A stretch of 64,000 nt of DNA. Origin: Mariprofundus erugo (GTDB lineage: Bacteria > Pseudomonadota > Zetaproteobacteria > Mariprofundales > Mariprofundaceae). The stretch's first letter is position 1. Every line of letters begins with the position of its first letter. Positions 17,339 to 28,134 of the stretch are shown piece by piece. The translations under genes and the position numbers were made by a program. Below the pieces are notes generated by a model. The model made no database searches. It worked only from the letters and a program-made list of their open reading frames with translations, and was not told the DNA's origin. The stretch is from NCBI RefSeq assembly GCF_005818865.1, contig NZ_VBRY01000004.1, forward strand, positions 186,001 through 250,000, read 5' to 3'.

Positions 17339-17719
17339 TCAGCCCGGAAATGTTGGCAGCACGATTCGAATCACATCGAGAAGGCGTGCATGTGGCACAG
17401 GCTTAACCAGCCACCCGGCAGCACCGGCCTGCCTTGCACTGGCTCGCTCATGTTTCTCGGTTTCCGCCGTCAATATCAGAATCGGTACCCCCTCGAATCC
17501 GGGCAGCGCCTTGACCTTACGAATCAGTGTAATGCCGTTATCACCGGGCATATGCAGGTCGGTAATGATCAGGTCATACACCGCCACCGGATCCGCCTGC
17601 AACAATGCCATGGCATCCTCGGCGGACTCTGCAGTATCCACCTCAAAGCCCATGGAGGTCAGCATCACCTTCATGGTCATCAATATCGTCGGTGAATCTT
17701 CAACCACCAGTACCTTCAT
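17339..17719 (-). CDS. CheY-like single-domain response regulator
   Basis: A 126-residue stand-alone receiver domain. The acidic pocket is VLVVEDSPTI, the phospho-acceptor is in LIITDLHMPGDNG, the switch Thr in LILTAETE and the Lys in WLVKPV, so it should be phosphorylated normally. Domain length and lack of an output domain fit a CheY-type or relay protein. A GTG three codons upstream (17728) is an alternative start; the ATG has GGAG about 10 bases upstream. It is the last gene of a minus-strand signalling run with cheB, a receiver and a hybrid kinase. Confidence 0.92.
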   Translation of the reverse strand: MKVLVVEDSPTILMTMKVMLTSMGFEVDTAESAEDAMALLQADPVAVYDLIITDLHMPGDNGITLIRKVKALPGFEGVPILILTAETEKHERASARQAGAAGWLVKPVPHARLLDVIRIVLPTFPG

Positions 17720-17837
17720 CTCGTCCACACTCCATCATAGCTGTGACCACCAGCCAGTTACGGCTCATGATCCCAGATACATCCTGTATACAATCACATC
17801 AACAAACAGCCTGGGAACACTGAAAGAATCAATCTCC

Positions 17838-18947
17838 CTAACCGCGAACCAGTTGAACCAGCTTCTCTCCCATCGCATGCAGCGGTATCTGCTCTTCTGC
17901 CGCCCCGATTTTCACTGCAGCTCCCGGCATTCCCCACACCACCGAACTATCCTTGTCCTGAGCGACGGTCCGGGCTCTTGCTGACCGCATATTTTTCAGC
18001 CCCGCAGCACCATCTTCGCCCATACCGGTCATCAATGCACCCACAGCCTTCGCACCAGCATGTTGCGCGACCGAATCAAACAACACATTCACTGACGGAC
18101 AATGACCACTCACCTTATCCTGCCCGCCCAAACGGCAAACAAAGCCGGCGCCCTGCTTTTCGATATAGAAATGCTGATCACCGGCACCCACATAGATATG
18201 CCCCTTACAAATCTGTAACCCGTCACTTGCAGCCACCACTCGCATTGCGGTGGATTGATCCAGCCTGTCAATAAATGAGGCGGCAAACACCTTGGGGATA
18301 TGCTGCACGATCAATACCGCCGACAGGTCAGCCGGCAAGGCCGCCACAACCTGGCGCAGTGCCTCGGTTCCGCCGGTGGATGCTCCGATGGCAATAATTT
18401 TATCGAGCATGGCATGGTGCGGCCTTGCCTCTGTCGGCGGCAGCTTCGAAGCCCGATTTACTGCAGCAGGCGATGCAGCCGATACTGCACCTTTGTCAGC
18501 ATATTTGACCGCTGTTTCCCGTACCTGACGAATCAACTTATCTGCAAACACCCGGTCATCCCTGACAATCCCCTTCGCCGGCCGCAACAGCAGCGCTACC
18601 CACCCGGCACGGATCGCCTGTCTGCCGACATCACCTGATGGCAGCAACCGCTCAGACAGCAATACAACCGGCATGGGTGCAGCTCCGGCCAAATAGTTCA
18701 GGAAGCCCTCTGTCTGCTCTGTATCATGGTGATCTCCCAGCACCAACAGCTCCGGCTTGCGCACTTTTACCTGCATGCGGGCCATCATCGGATCACTGGC
18801 GACTCCAACCACCTCGATATGTTCCGCCTGACTCAATATATCTACCATCGCCATGCGCGCATTGGCATCGCCTTCAATCACCAAAACCCTGAGCACAGCC
18901 TTCCTTTTCTCTCCCTGATCAGGAGCCGATGCAAACCGATTAGCCAA
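17838..18947 (-). CDS. cheB: CheB-type protein-glutamate methylesterase with degenerate receiver
   Basis: A 369-residue chemotaxis methylesterase/deamidase that resets chemoreceptor methylation. The C-terminal domain keeps the catalytic triad Ser190 (GASTGG), His216 (VQHIP) and Asp312 (MGEDGAAG). The N-terminal receiver (about residues 18-130) is degenerate. The acidic pair is EG in VLVIEGDANARM, and the phospho-acceptor strand reads LLVLGDHHDTEQ, with Gly where Asp is expected. Control by CheA phosphorylation is therefore doubtful. It starts at a TTG inside the preceding receiver gene (8-base overlap) with GGAG upstream, indicating coupled translation. Confidence 0.9.
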   Translation of the reverse strand: MANRFASAPDQGEKRKAVLRVLVIEGDANARMAMVDILSQAEHIEVVGVASDPMMARMQVKVRKPELLVLGDHHDTEQTEGFLNYLAGAAPMPVVLLSERLLPSGDVGRQAIRAGWVALLLRPAKGIVRDDRVFADKLIRQVRETAVKYADKGAVSAASPAAVNRASKLPPTEARPHHAMLDKIIAIGASTGGTEALRQVVAALPADLSAVLIVQHIPKVFAASFIDRLDQSTAMRVVAASDGLQICKGHIYVGAGDQHFYIEKQGAGFVCRLGGQDKVSGHCPSVNVLFDSVAQHAGAKAVGALMTGMGEDGAAGLKNMRSARARTVAQDKDSSVVWGMPGAAVKIGAAEEQIPLHAMGEKLVQLVRG

Positions 18948-19332
18948 GAGAAAACTCCATCACACAACTTAATTTATTGCGTAACTGTGGCCAGTTCACC
19001 GGCTTGCTGACAAAGTCCGAAGCCTCTACCGCCATGGCACAATCCAGTGCTGCCTGTCCTTCCAGAGCGGTAACAATAAAAATCGGCAGCGTATCGCCGC
19101 CGGGCAGCGAGCGAATCACCTCACAGGCAGCAAAACCGTCCATTTCCGGCATATCGCCATCCAGCATCAACAAGGCAGGTGAAAACTCGCGACAGGCCTC
19201 CACGGCCTGGGCACCATCCGATGCTGTCACCACACTGTAGCCATTCGCCTCGAAAAATTGTTTCAACAAAACACAAAACATCGGATCATCATCAGCCACA
19301 AGAACAGTGGCTCCTTTCTCAATCAGATTCAT
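18940..19332 (-). CDS. Single-domain response regulator
   Basis: A 130-residue receiver domain with all key residues: VLVADDDPMF (acidic pocket), LLMLDGDMPEMDG (phospho-acceptor Asp), FIVTALEG (Thr) and FVSKPVNW (Lys). It has no output domain. Its stop codon overlaps the start of cheB, and it lies downstream of the large hybrid kinase, so it may accept phosphate from the kinase HPt domain and pass a signal to the chemotaxis proteins. That partnership is inferred from position only. Confidence 0.92.
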   Translation of the reverse strand: MNLIEKGATVLVADDDPMFCVLLKQFFEANGYSVVTASDGAQAVEACREFSPALLMLDGDMPEMDGFAACEVIRSLPGGDTLPIFIVTALEGQAALDCAMAVEASDFVSKPVNWPQLRNKLSCVMEFSLG

Positions 19333-19532
19333 TCCACTTACCTGCCCTGATCTGTATCACCGTTACTCCCTCACAAAGGTTTATCATGGTTGCACTCATC
19401 CTGATGCGAGCCGATCAGGGAAGCGCGATTGCTTCGGTGTTGCCATGACCGGCCGCCAGATCGACTACGCAAACGCCTGATTGTGAGCCCCAATCACGAT
19501 TTACCTCGGCCGACTGATTGTTCCGGAACCGC

Positions 19533-22500
19533 CTAGCGAACCTCATCCAGCCAGGCTGCCGAAAACGCCTGCTGCACCTCACTTACAGCCATCCGGAAGG
19601 CATTGAAGGTACCTGCAGCCGCTTCGATATCACCCTGCCTGCCATATATCTCAAGCTGATGACAAAGCTCCGCCAGCGGTTTGGCCATCACCGAGCTGCT
19701 CGCACCTTTCAACCGATGTGCATTGCGACGCAATGCCTCGGCGTCCTCACTGGCAAGGGCCGCTTCAATGGCAGCCACCTGTTTAGGCAACTCATCCATG
19801 TATGTATCAAGAATCATACCAATCCCGAAACCGAGATCTTCGCGCAGCTGACGCAGTGCTGCTTCATCAAGCACCGACAGATCTTCCCCGGCCTCATTTG
19901 CGGCCTGCTCCTGCGCCCTTACAACCGCCTCTGTTTTTATATGATCAGCTCCAATGATGACATCAGCATCCACCTCTTCCGGTAGTGGCAACCACTTTTC
20001 CAGCATCTCCTGCAGCGCTTTACCAGTCAGCGGCTTGGTTAAATGATCCACCATGCCGGCCTCAAATGTCTGGGCACGATCATCCAGCAATGCATGCGCA
20101 GTCAGTGCCACAATCGGAACCGGTACATCTCCGCCAAAAGCTTCCAGTGCACGAATTTCCCGCGTTGCTGCGATACCATCCATTTCGGGCATCTGCACAT
20201 CCATCAGAATCAGGTCATAGTCATAGCGGCCGAACATATCGACCGCCTCCAGCCCATTGGCTGCCACATCGACATTGACCAGCCCCTGATGCGCCAGCAA
20301 TCCGGTGGCAACCTGTTGGTTCACCGCATTATCCTCGGCCAGAAGAATGCGTTCATGTCGCAGGGCAAAATGACGCGGCTGCTCCGAAGCGGAAGCTGTT
20401 GTCCGCATCCCCATCACCGTCAGCAGGGTTTCAAACAACTGCCTCTGATACAGCGGCTTGTGAATAAATGCATCCAGTCCGTACTGCTGACAAAGACCGG
20501 GGTCAAAACTGACATCCAGCGATGATGTCAGTATCACTTTCAGAGAGGAAAGCGTATCCCGTTGCCGAATAACCCGGGCCAGGCTGAGGCCATCCATATG
20601 GTCCATCTGCTGATCAATCAGAATCAAATCAAAGCTTTGCTCCTGCAGCATATGCAGAGCATCGCTACCGCAATCGCCGGCCTCCACCTGCATGCCCCAG
20701 AGTGAAAACATATCGACCAGCATTTGGCGGCAACGGCTGCTTTCGTTGACCACAAGGATGCGCCAGCCTGAAAATTCATCCCGATAACAGTGCGGTCCAT
20801 CTTCTACAGCCACCCCTTTGGCCAGCGTCAACTCAAAATAGAAACATGAGCCCTTGCCCGGCTCGCTCCTGACCGCGATCTCTCCGCCCATCAAGGCAAC
20901 GAGACGCTTCACAATCGATAACCCCAAACCGGTACCACCATGTTTGCGGGTATCTGTACCATCTGCCTGGGTAAACTCATCAAAGAGCCTGGCCTGATCT
21001 TTGGCCGAAATGCCGGGGCCGGTATCACACACCTGAAACCGGACTGTCATCGCCGATTCTGTCTCGCTCACCAGATCAGCGGCGATCATAATTTCACCCG
21101 CTTCAGTGAATTTTACGGCATTGGATAACAGATTCATCATCACCTGTTGCAACCGGTGTGCATCCACCAGCAACAGGTTCGGCAGCAGGGGCAGCTCCCT
21201 GACAATCAGCTCCAGTTTCTCCTCACCCTTATGTAGTTTATTGGTAAACAGCTTGGCAACACGCTCTATGACTTCATTCGGACTGGTATCGGTCGGCTTC
21301 ATCTCCATCAACCCCGCCTCAATCTTGGAGTAGTCAAGAATATCGTTGAGAATCGTCAATAACGCCTGGCCACTGTATTGAACGGATTTAAGGCTCTCCC
21401 GCTGCATCGGCTGCAACTCCGAAGAGAGCACCAGCTCGGTTAAGCCGAGCACGCCATTCAACGGCGTTCTGATTTCATGACTCATCGTGGCCAGGAACTG
21501 GCTCTTGGCAACACCGGCCTGCCTGGCCTCGATGACAGCCGCTTCCAGCTTGCTGTTCTGCGCCTCAAGTGTTGCTGCCAGCTTTGAAAGCTCTGAGGTC
21601 CGCTGCTCCACTTTACTTTCCAGCTCCACATTCATGCGCTGCAACTCTTTGCGGGATGAAGCCATATGAAACAGAAGCTGGCGCAATGCATTACCAAGGC
21701 GACCGATTTCATCGTTGCTCTTCACCGGAAAAACGACTGATTCATCACCGTAGCCAAGTCGAACGGCGACTTCGATCATCTGCTGGATCGGCCTGACCAT
21801 ACGCCGGGCTAGCAGATATGTGATCAACCCCAGAGCGAGTGCCAGCGCCAGCGTCATCCACAACATCCTGTTGCGCAACCCCAGTGATTCGGCGCGCAAC
21901 TGATTCAGCTCGGTATATGCCCCCAGTTGCAGATATGATGCGTGTGGGTCATGGTGATCATCAAGGTGAACGCGGCCCAGCTGCAACACAACCCCTCGCT
22001 GATCGAAAAGATATTCATCCGTATTCTCGCCGCGAAAACTGTAGCTGCGGTGCTCACTCGCACCTGCCAGATCATAATCCCCCTGCAACGTGGAGACTCT
22101 GCCATACTCAAAGGCCATCGCTTTTGAATCATTCGGATGAATCAGATAATCACCATGCTGGTTGGCCAGAAACACATTGTGTTGCGTTCCCTCCCCCAGC
22201 AACACGCTGGAAAAGAGTTTCATATCGACACTGATCACGAGAATCGCCAGCAGCCTCGCCCTGCTGTCATAGACAGGGGTTGAAACCCTGAGCATGGGCC
22301 TTGCCGGCTGACTGATCTGCCCGCCCTGTTCCCTGTCGAGCGTTACATCGGAAAAACGGATCTGACCTGCCTTGAGCTGAAGACTCCCCTTGAAGTAGCC
22401 ACGACTGCCTTTCGGCTGCAAATGATTTTTTGCAATCACTGAAATTTGGTCACCGATTCGCGCCACCCGTACAAGCTCGCGTCCATCCGCAGCCAAACCG

Positions 22501-22856
22501 ATCAACCGGATCTGATAGTACATGTCACGCTGGGTCAAAACCGTTTTAAACAGCGATTCAATATCCCGGAAATTCATCCAGCTGATATCTGCAACGCCAG
22601 GCTGATTGGTCAGGAACGAGCCCAGAATTTTAATCTCCTGTGCATTGGCCAGAAAGGTCATATCATTGCGAATCAGACGAATCTGATTTTCCAGTGCTGC
22701 CACATCCTCATTCATTTGCAGCGAGAGATTATGCACCGCCTCTTTTTCAAGCAGGTCATCCGACTCCAGGTAGGCCATCCAGGCCACCCCGATCACACCG
22801 AACAGGGTAATCACAAAAGAAAGCAGAGCGAATTTGACTGGCAGTGATATATACAT
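19533..22856 (-). CDS. Hybrid sensor histidine kinase (Cache-HAMP-HisKA-HATPase-REC-REC-HPt)
   Basis: A 1107-residue membrane kinase. TM1 is at about residues 8-29, a large periplasmic double-Cache-like sensor at about 40-325, and TM2 at 331-350. HAMP and a coiled coil run to 450. The HisKA phospho-His is His460 (TMSHEIRTPLNG). The ATPase N, G1 and G2 boxes are at about 575-655. REC1 has Asp748 with an imperfect acidic pair (VVNESS), and REC2 has a canonical Asp886 (LILMDVQMP). The HPt domain has His1047 (RNAHRLKGASSS). It is a BarA/TorS-type phosphorelay. The frame extends 24 codons upstream (22928); I chose the Met just before the first membrane segment. It heads a minus-strand run with a receiver, cheB and a CheY-like gene. 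Confidence 0.93.
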   Translation of the reverse strand: MYISLPVKFALLSFVITLFGVIGVAWMAYLESDDLLEKEAVHNLSLQMNEDVAALENQIRLIRNDMTFLANAQEIKILGSFLTNQPGVADISWMNFRDIESLFKTVLTQRDMYYQIRLIGLAADGRELVRVARIGDQISVIAKNHLQPKGSRGYFKGSLQLKAGQIRFSDVTLDREQGGQISQPARPMLRVSTPVYDSRARLLAILVISVDMKLFSSVLLGEGTQHNVFLANQHGDYLIHPNDSKAMAFEYGRVSTLQGDYDLAGASEHRSYSFRGENTDEYLFDQRGVVLQLGRVHLDDHHDPHASYLQLGAYTELNQLRAESLGLRNRMLWMTLALALALGLITYLLARRMVRPIQQMIEVAVRLGYGDESVVFPVKSNDEIGRLGNALRQLLFHMASSRKELQRMNVELESKVEQRTSELSKLAATLEAQNSKLEAAVIEARQAGVAKSQFLATMSHEIRTPLNGVLGLTELVLSSELQPMQRESLKSVQYSGQALLTILNDILDYSKIEAGLMEMKPTDTSPNEVIERVAKLFTNKLHKGEEKLELIVRELPLLPNLLLVDAHRLQQVMMNLLSNAVKFTEAGEIMIAADLVSETESAMTVRFQVCDTGPGISAKDQARLFDEFTQADGTDTRKHGGTGLGLSIVKRLVALMGGEIAVRSEPGKGSCFYFELTLAKGVAVEDGPHCYRDEFSGWRILVVNESSRCRQMLVDMFSLWGMQVEAGDCGSDALHMLQEQSFDLILIDQQMDHMDGLSLARVIRQRDTLSSLKVILTSSLDVSFDPGLCQQYGLDAFIHKPLYQRQLFETLLTVMGMRTTASASEQPRHFALRHERILLAEDNAVNQQVATGLLAHQGLVNVDVAANGLEAVDMFGRYDYDLILMDVQMPEMDGIAATREIRALEAFGGDVPVPIVALTAHALLDDRAQTFEAGMVDHLTKPLTGKALQEMLEKWLPLPEEVDADVIIGADHIKTEAVVRAQEQAANEAGEDLSVLDEAALRQLREDLGFGIGMILDTYMDELPKQVAAIEAALASEDAEALRRNAHRLKGASSSVMAKPLAELCHQLEIYGRQGDIEAAAGTFNAFRMAVSEVQQAFSAAWLDEVR

Positions 22857-23084
22857 GGATGCAAGTTCCCCGACTTTCGGCAGATGATAAGCCTCCCTGT
22901 ATAGCAATGCTGGTGCCATCCGCATCATCGCATGAGACCAATGGGCTTCTTCCTGATCCTTTTATCCCCTCCTGATTCCGGTCTCTGCTGGCCGAATCAA
23001 CACCTCCCACGCTTTGGCATCAAACTTTCTTATCCGCCCAGTCACCGGGGGGAGGCGCGGCGACTCTGTCAGCACTTCCATACG

Positions 23085-23138
23085 ATCCATGGACGGACGC
23101 CACAATCCGGCAGGATAGCAGTCAATCAGCACCTCCCT
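23085..23138 (+). repeat. Palindromic element fragment
   Basis: ATCCATGGACGGACGCCACA, a CCGGCAGGATAGC arm, then GTCAATCAGCACCTCCCT. It matches the second hairpin, a GC-rich module and the right terminus of the family; the middle is missing. It lies upstream of the PAS-containing chemoreceptor gene. Confidence 0.6.
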
Positions 23139-23166
23139 GGTGATGGCCTATGCCAAGGAGTGAAGC

Positions 23167-25680
23167 GTGCGAAAAAATCTTCCCGTTACCCAACTGGAAC
23201 ATGTCATGAATAGCGATGAGGTTCTGGTATCCCGTACCGACCCGAAAGGTATCATCACCTACGCCAACAAGGCTTTTTGCGATATCGCCGGATACGCTGC
23301 CCATGAATTGATCGGAAAACCCCATAACATCGTTCGACATCCTGATATGCCACCAGCTGCATTCAGAGATCTGTGGGAAACCCTGCAAGCGGGCAAACCG
23401 TGGAGCGGCATTGTAAAAAACAGATGCAAAAATGGTGATTTTTACTGGGTGGTCGCCAATGTATCACCGGAGTATGACAGCGACAGAAAACTTACCGGCT
23501 ATATTTCGGTACGCACAGCCCCGACACGGGCACACATCGAGCATATTGAACAAGTTTACCAGCATGTGAATGCTGGCAAGGCCCGGCTACCGGCCACATT
23601 GCAAACCCGATGGTATAAAAAAATCCCGTTAAAATTTGTGATGATTGCATCCGCAGTCACCTCTATTACAACCATCATCACCTTGAGCGCGCTGTCACTT
23701 CATACCCTGCAACAACAAAAAATGGATGCCGATCTGCGCACAGACGCATTGCCACTGATCAGCTCGATACGCAATGTCCTTGAGGTGCTGCCACAACATC
23801 GGGGCATGAGTCACGTCTGGTTACACGGTGTAAAAGAGAACGAGCGTAAAATCTTTGAAATTGAGCAGAACATAGACACCGCCATGCAACAGCTACTGTT
23901 GCAAAGCGAAAGTTCGCAGATCGCAGAGGCAGGCAGTGCGGTGAAACAGATACAGAGCGACTGGAATACCCTGAAAGTTCGCTGGAAAAATGAAACCGCC
24001 AACAAGAGTTTCGAGCAACACTCGGCATTGATTCATCAACTGCTGGCGTTATCTCAAAACACTTATCATCAGGGAAAAATCGTCAGTGATCAGGCGCTTG
24101 ATATCATCCACCTCGGTGGCTTTATGTCGGAAACAATACCTGAACTGAACGATGCACTGGGACGCATCCGTGGCATCGGTGCCGGCATTGCGGCATCAGG
24201 AAAATTCAGCTCCGATCAGCGTGATACCCTGATCAGGCTAAGCATTCAGGCAGAGACATTGCGTGACGGACTTGTTGATGAGCTGGAGCATGTTATCACG
24301 CGATATAATCCCTCCCTGAACAAGAGCCTGTCACCACATATCGATGCATTAAAATCCAGCAGCGATGTTTTTTTCAACAGGGTACACAGTCAGATACAGC
24401 AGCCGGACAAAGTCATACTCGACAGCACACAGTTCTTCGATCAGGGCACCAATGCCATTCAAAAGTCACTGGCACTGTTTGATGCAATGAATCATAACCT
24501 CTCCTCCCTGCTGATACGTGAACAAGCCGAGGTCACTCGCAGCTACCATCTGACCATCGCCATGGCCGGTAGCGGCATCCTGTTATCGTTACTGCTGGTC
24601 CTGTTTATGATGCACAAAACCTTTGGCCCGCTCAAAGGCATTATTCGCGGCATGCGCCGAATTGTGGAGGGCAATTGCAGTCAGATGCCGCGCAAATATG
24701 CCCATGATGAACTCGGCGATATCGTTGATGATATGCGCGTCATGCAGGCGATTCTGCAATATGAGGTATTTGAAGGTAAGGCTGCAAACGCAGCACGGGA
24801 AGCAGAGCAACGGCAAATGGCTGAAGAAAAGAAACAGGCCCAGGAAACCCTTGCCCGTGACTTCGAGAACAAGGTTGGTTCACTGATCGCAGGACTCAGC
24901 AATGAGGCATACAGGGTCAGCAAAGAAGCCCGCGACATGGGAAGTATTGCAGAAAAGCTTGCCACCCAGAGCGGCAATGCCCTCTACGCTGTCAATATGG
25001 GCAGCGGTAATGTGAACAGCACAGCCGCAGCCATTGAGGAGATGTCCGTCACCATTGCCGACGTATCCAAACAGATCGGGGACAGCAGGGTCGTATCAAG
25101 TCAGGCCGTGCTACAGGCAGACTCAGCCACCCGGATGATGAATCACCTGGACTCTGTAGCCACCGAGGTCGGATCGATCGTGAATACCATTCGTGAGATT
25201 GCCGAACAAACCAACCTGCTGGCACTGAATGCCAGCATTGAGGCGGCCAGGGCGGGTGATGCCGGGCGAGGCTTCTCGGTTGTGGCCGGAGAGGTCAAAG
25301 AGCTGGCCAACCAAACCGCCAGAGCAACCGATAACATTCGCCGTCAAATTGATGAAATCCAGACCGAAAGTCATCAGGCCTCCGAGGCCATCGAAGCCAT
25401 CTCGCAAACCATCAAGGCCATTAACCAATACAGCACTGCTATTGCAGAGGCCATGCAGCAACAAACGCTTGCAAGTCAGGAGATATCGAACGCAGCTCAA
25501 CAGGCCGACAGCAGCATTCACGATGCGCGTGTATCCGTGGAGGAGCTGGCCAATGCGGCAGAAAATGTCGATCAATCCTCGGGCGAAATGACCAGCTTAA
25601 CGGAACTCATGCTGCAACGAACTGAAGAGGTACAGCATGGTATCCGGGAATTTGTCGACACGCTTCGCCAGCGTGCATAA
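23167..25680 (+). CDS. Methyl-accepting chemotaxis protein with N-terminal PAS domain
   Basis: An 837-residue chemoreceptor. Residues about 10-125 form an Aer-like PAS domain ([47 protein letters not shown]), which in Aer binds FAD and senses redox state. A membrane segment at about 157-180 is followed by a roughly 285-residue extracytoplasmic helical region. Its [17 protein letters not shown] resembles nitrate/nitrite-sensor type helices. A second membrane segment lies at about 465-485, then HAMP and the signalling coiled coil with tip [24 protein letters not shown] six bases before the GTG supports the start. Two sensor modules on opposite sides of the membrane make it a dual-input receptor. 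Confidence 0.93.
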   Translation: MRKNLPVTQLEHVMNSDEVLVSRTDPKGIITYANKAFCDIAGYAAHELIGKPHNIVRHPDMPPAAFRDLWETLQAGKPWSGIVKNRCKNGDFYWVVANVSPEYDSDRKLTGYISVRTAPTRAHIEHIEQVYQHVNAGKARLPATLQTRWYKKIPLKFVMIASAVTSITTIITLSALSLHTLQQQKMDADLRTDALPLISSIRNVLEVLPQHRGMSHVWLHGVKENERKIFEIEQNIDTAMQQLLLQSESSQIAEAGSAVKQIQSDWNTLKVRWKNETANKSFEQHSALIHQLLALSQNTYHQGKIVSDQALDIIHLGGFMSETIPELNDALGRIRGIGAGIAASGKFSSDQRDTLIRLSIQAETLRDGLVDELEHVITRYNPSLNKSLSPHIDALKSSSDVFFNRVHSQIQQPDKVILDSTQFFDQGTNAIQKSLALFDAMNHNLSSLLIREQAEVTRSYHLTIAMAGSGILLSLLLVLFMMHKTFGPLKGIIRGMRRIVEGNCSQMPRKYAHDELGDIVDDMRVMQAILQYEVFEGKAANAAREAEQRQMAEEKKQAQETLARDFENKVGSLIAGLSNEAYRVSKEARDMGSIAEKLATQSGNALYAVNMGSGNVNSTAAAIEEMSVTIADVSKQIGDSRVVSSQAVLQADSATRMMNHLDSVATEVGSIVNTIREIAEQTNLLALNASIEAARAGDAGRGFSVVAGEVKELANQTARATDNIRRQIDEIQTESHQASEAIEAISQTIKAINQYSTAIAEAMQQQTLASQEISNAAQQADSSIHDARVSVEELANAAENVDQSSGEMTSLTELMLQRTEEVQHGIREFVDTLRQRA

Positions 25681-25696
25681 ACCCTTGATAAAACAG

Positions 25697-25750
25697 ATCC
25701 GGCCCCGCCTTCCGCCACACCACACGATGTCACGGAAGACGGGGCCGGAT
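25697..25750. terminator. Long hairpin between convergent chemoreceptor and purA genes
   Basis: ATCCGGCCCCGCCTTCCG (25697-25714) pairs with CGGAAGACGGGGCCGGAT (25733-25750) with one mismatch. There is no T-run, so it is a terminator-like or mRNA-end-protecting hairpin rather than a canonical rho-independent terminator. It serves both strands. Confidence 0.7.
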
Positions 25751-25765
25751 GTATATCAGCAAGAG

Positions 25766-27079
<1,314 letters not shown>

Positions 27080-27165
27080 TCACCACAAAGGCCCAGGGCA
27101 CAAAGGGTTTCATCTATCAATCTTATAATCACTTTTGCCAACAGAAATGCATACAGCAGCTGCTG

Positions 27166-28122
27166 TCAGAGTGCATCCAGCCAGGCCCACAGGTCACAGG
27201 AGAATCCGGTCGCAGCCATATCACGACCATGTGCAGACATCATTGCATCATAACGACCACCATGCAGCAATGCGTGCGCAACACCATCGGCATAACCGGT
27301 AAACAGGATGCCGCTATGATACAGGAAGCGCGGCATCACCGCTGCATCGGCATGCAGCTGAACATCACCCTCCATCCGTTCACCCACCTCATCCACCAGT
27401 GCCAGCAGCTCGTTGGCAGCATGAAGGAAATGTGCACCGAAATCATGGCGCCTTGCATCAATCCATGCCCGATCCGCTACACCGGTGGCCAGATCAAGCA
27501 GTGCGGCCCGGACCTGCTCGGTCAGTGGCTGATCCTCAAGTGCGGCCTGCAGATCATCCGGTGAACGCCGGCGCAACAATGATGTCCACGATGCCAGCGA
27601 CATCGTGCTGCCCGCGACCAGTGCCTCCAGCAGACCGATATGGCCGACCAGCAACACAGGACTTTTGAACCCCGCCGACAGCATACTGTTGGCAGCCAGG
27701 TGCAGCACTTCAGCATCACCACTGGAGCCGGTGACACCAAGACACTCGATGCCCGTCTGCCACTGCTGACGGGAGCCGCCACGCAGTTCAGGCCGCGCCA
27801 GCATCACCGGACCGGAGTAACTCAACCGCAACGTCTCGGCATGCAGCAACCGTGTGGCAGCAATGCGGGCAATCTGCGGCGTAATATCGGAGCGCAATGC
27901 CAGCAAACCGGCACCGGCCGGATCGGTAAACACCACCGTCTGATCGGCCAGAAAACGGCCTGCACCGGACTTCAATGCATCCGGACGCTCCACCAGCGGT
28001 GGAATCACCTCTTCATAACCCGCCTCTGAAAACAGCTCCAGCAAGCGTAATTGCAATGAACGCAGTGACTGTGCACGCGCTCCAAATGTATCATCAAGAC
28101 CTATAATCGGACGATTTGTCAT
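27166..28122 (-). CDS. hisZ: ATP phosphoribosyltransferase regulatory subunit HisZ
   Basis: A 318-residue histidyl-tRNA-synthetase-like protein that pairs with the short-form HisG to catalyse and feedback-regulate the first step of histidine synthesis. Class II synthetase-like motifs remain: GYEEVIPPLVER, LLALRSDITPQIARIAATR, RPELRGGSRQQWQTGIE and LLHGGRYD near the end. It lacks the C-terminal anticodon-binding domain of HisS, which separates it from a true synthetase. It lies 12 bases downstream of serA and upstream of purA. hisG is not in the window. Confidence 0.94.
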   Translation of the reverse strand: MTNRPIIGLDDTFGARAQSLRSLQLRLLELFSEAGYEEVIPPLVERPDALKSGAGRFLADQTVVFTDPAGAGLLALRSDITPQIARIAATRLLHAETLRLSYSGPVMLARPELRGGSRQQWQTGIECLGVTGSSGDAEVLHLAANSMLSAGFKSPVLLVGHIGLLEALVAGSTMSLASWTSLLRRRSPDDLQAALEDQPLTEQVRAALLDLATGVADRAWIDARRHDFGAHFLHAANELLALVDEVGERMEGDVQLHADAAVMPRFLYHSGILFTGYADGVAHALLHGGRYDAMMSAHGRDMAATGFSCDLWAWLDAL

Positions 28123-28134
28123 GCCCCTATAACC

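Noticed and set aside
19400-19530. Possible very decayed palindromic element near GGGAAGCGCGATTGCTTCGG
   Set aside because: Only a short hairpin resembles H1 and the rest does not align, so chance is a sufficient explanation.
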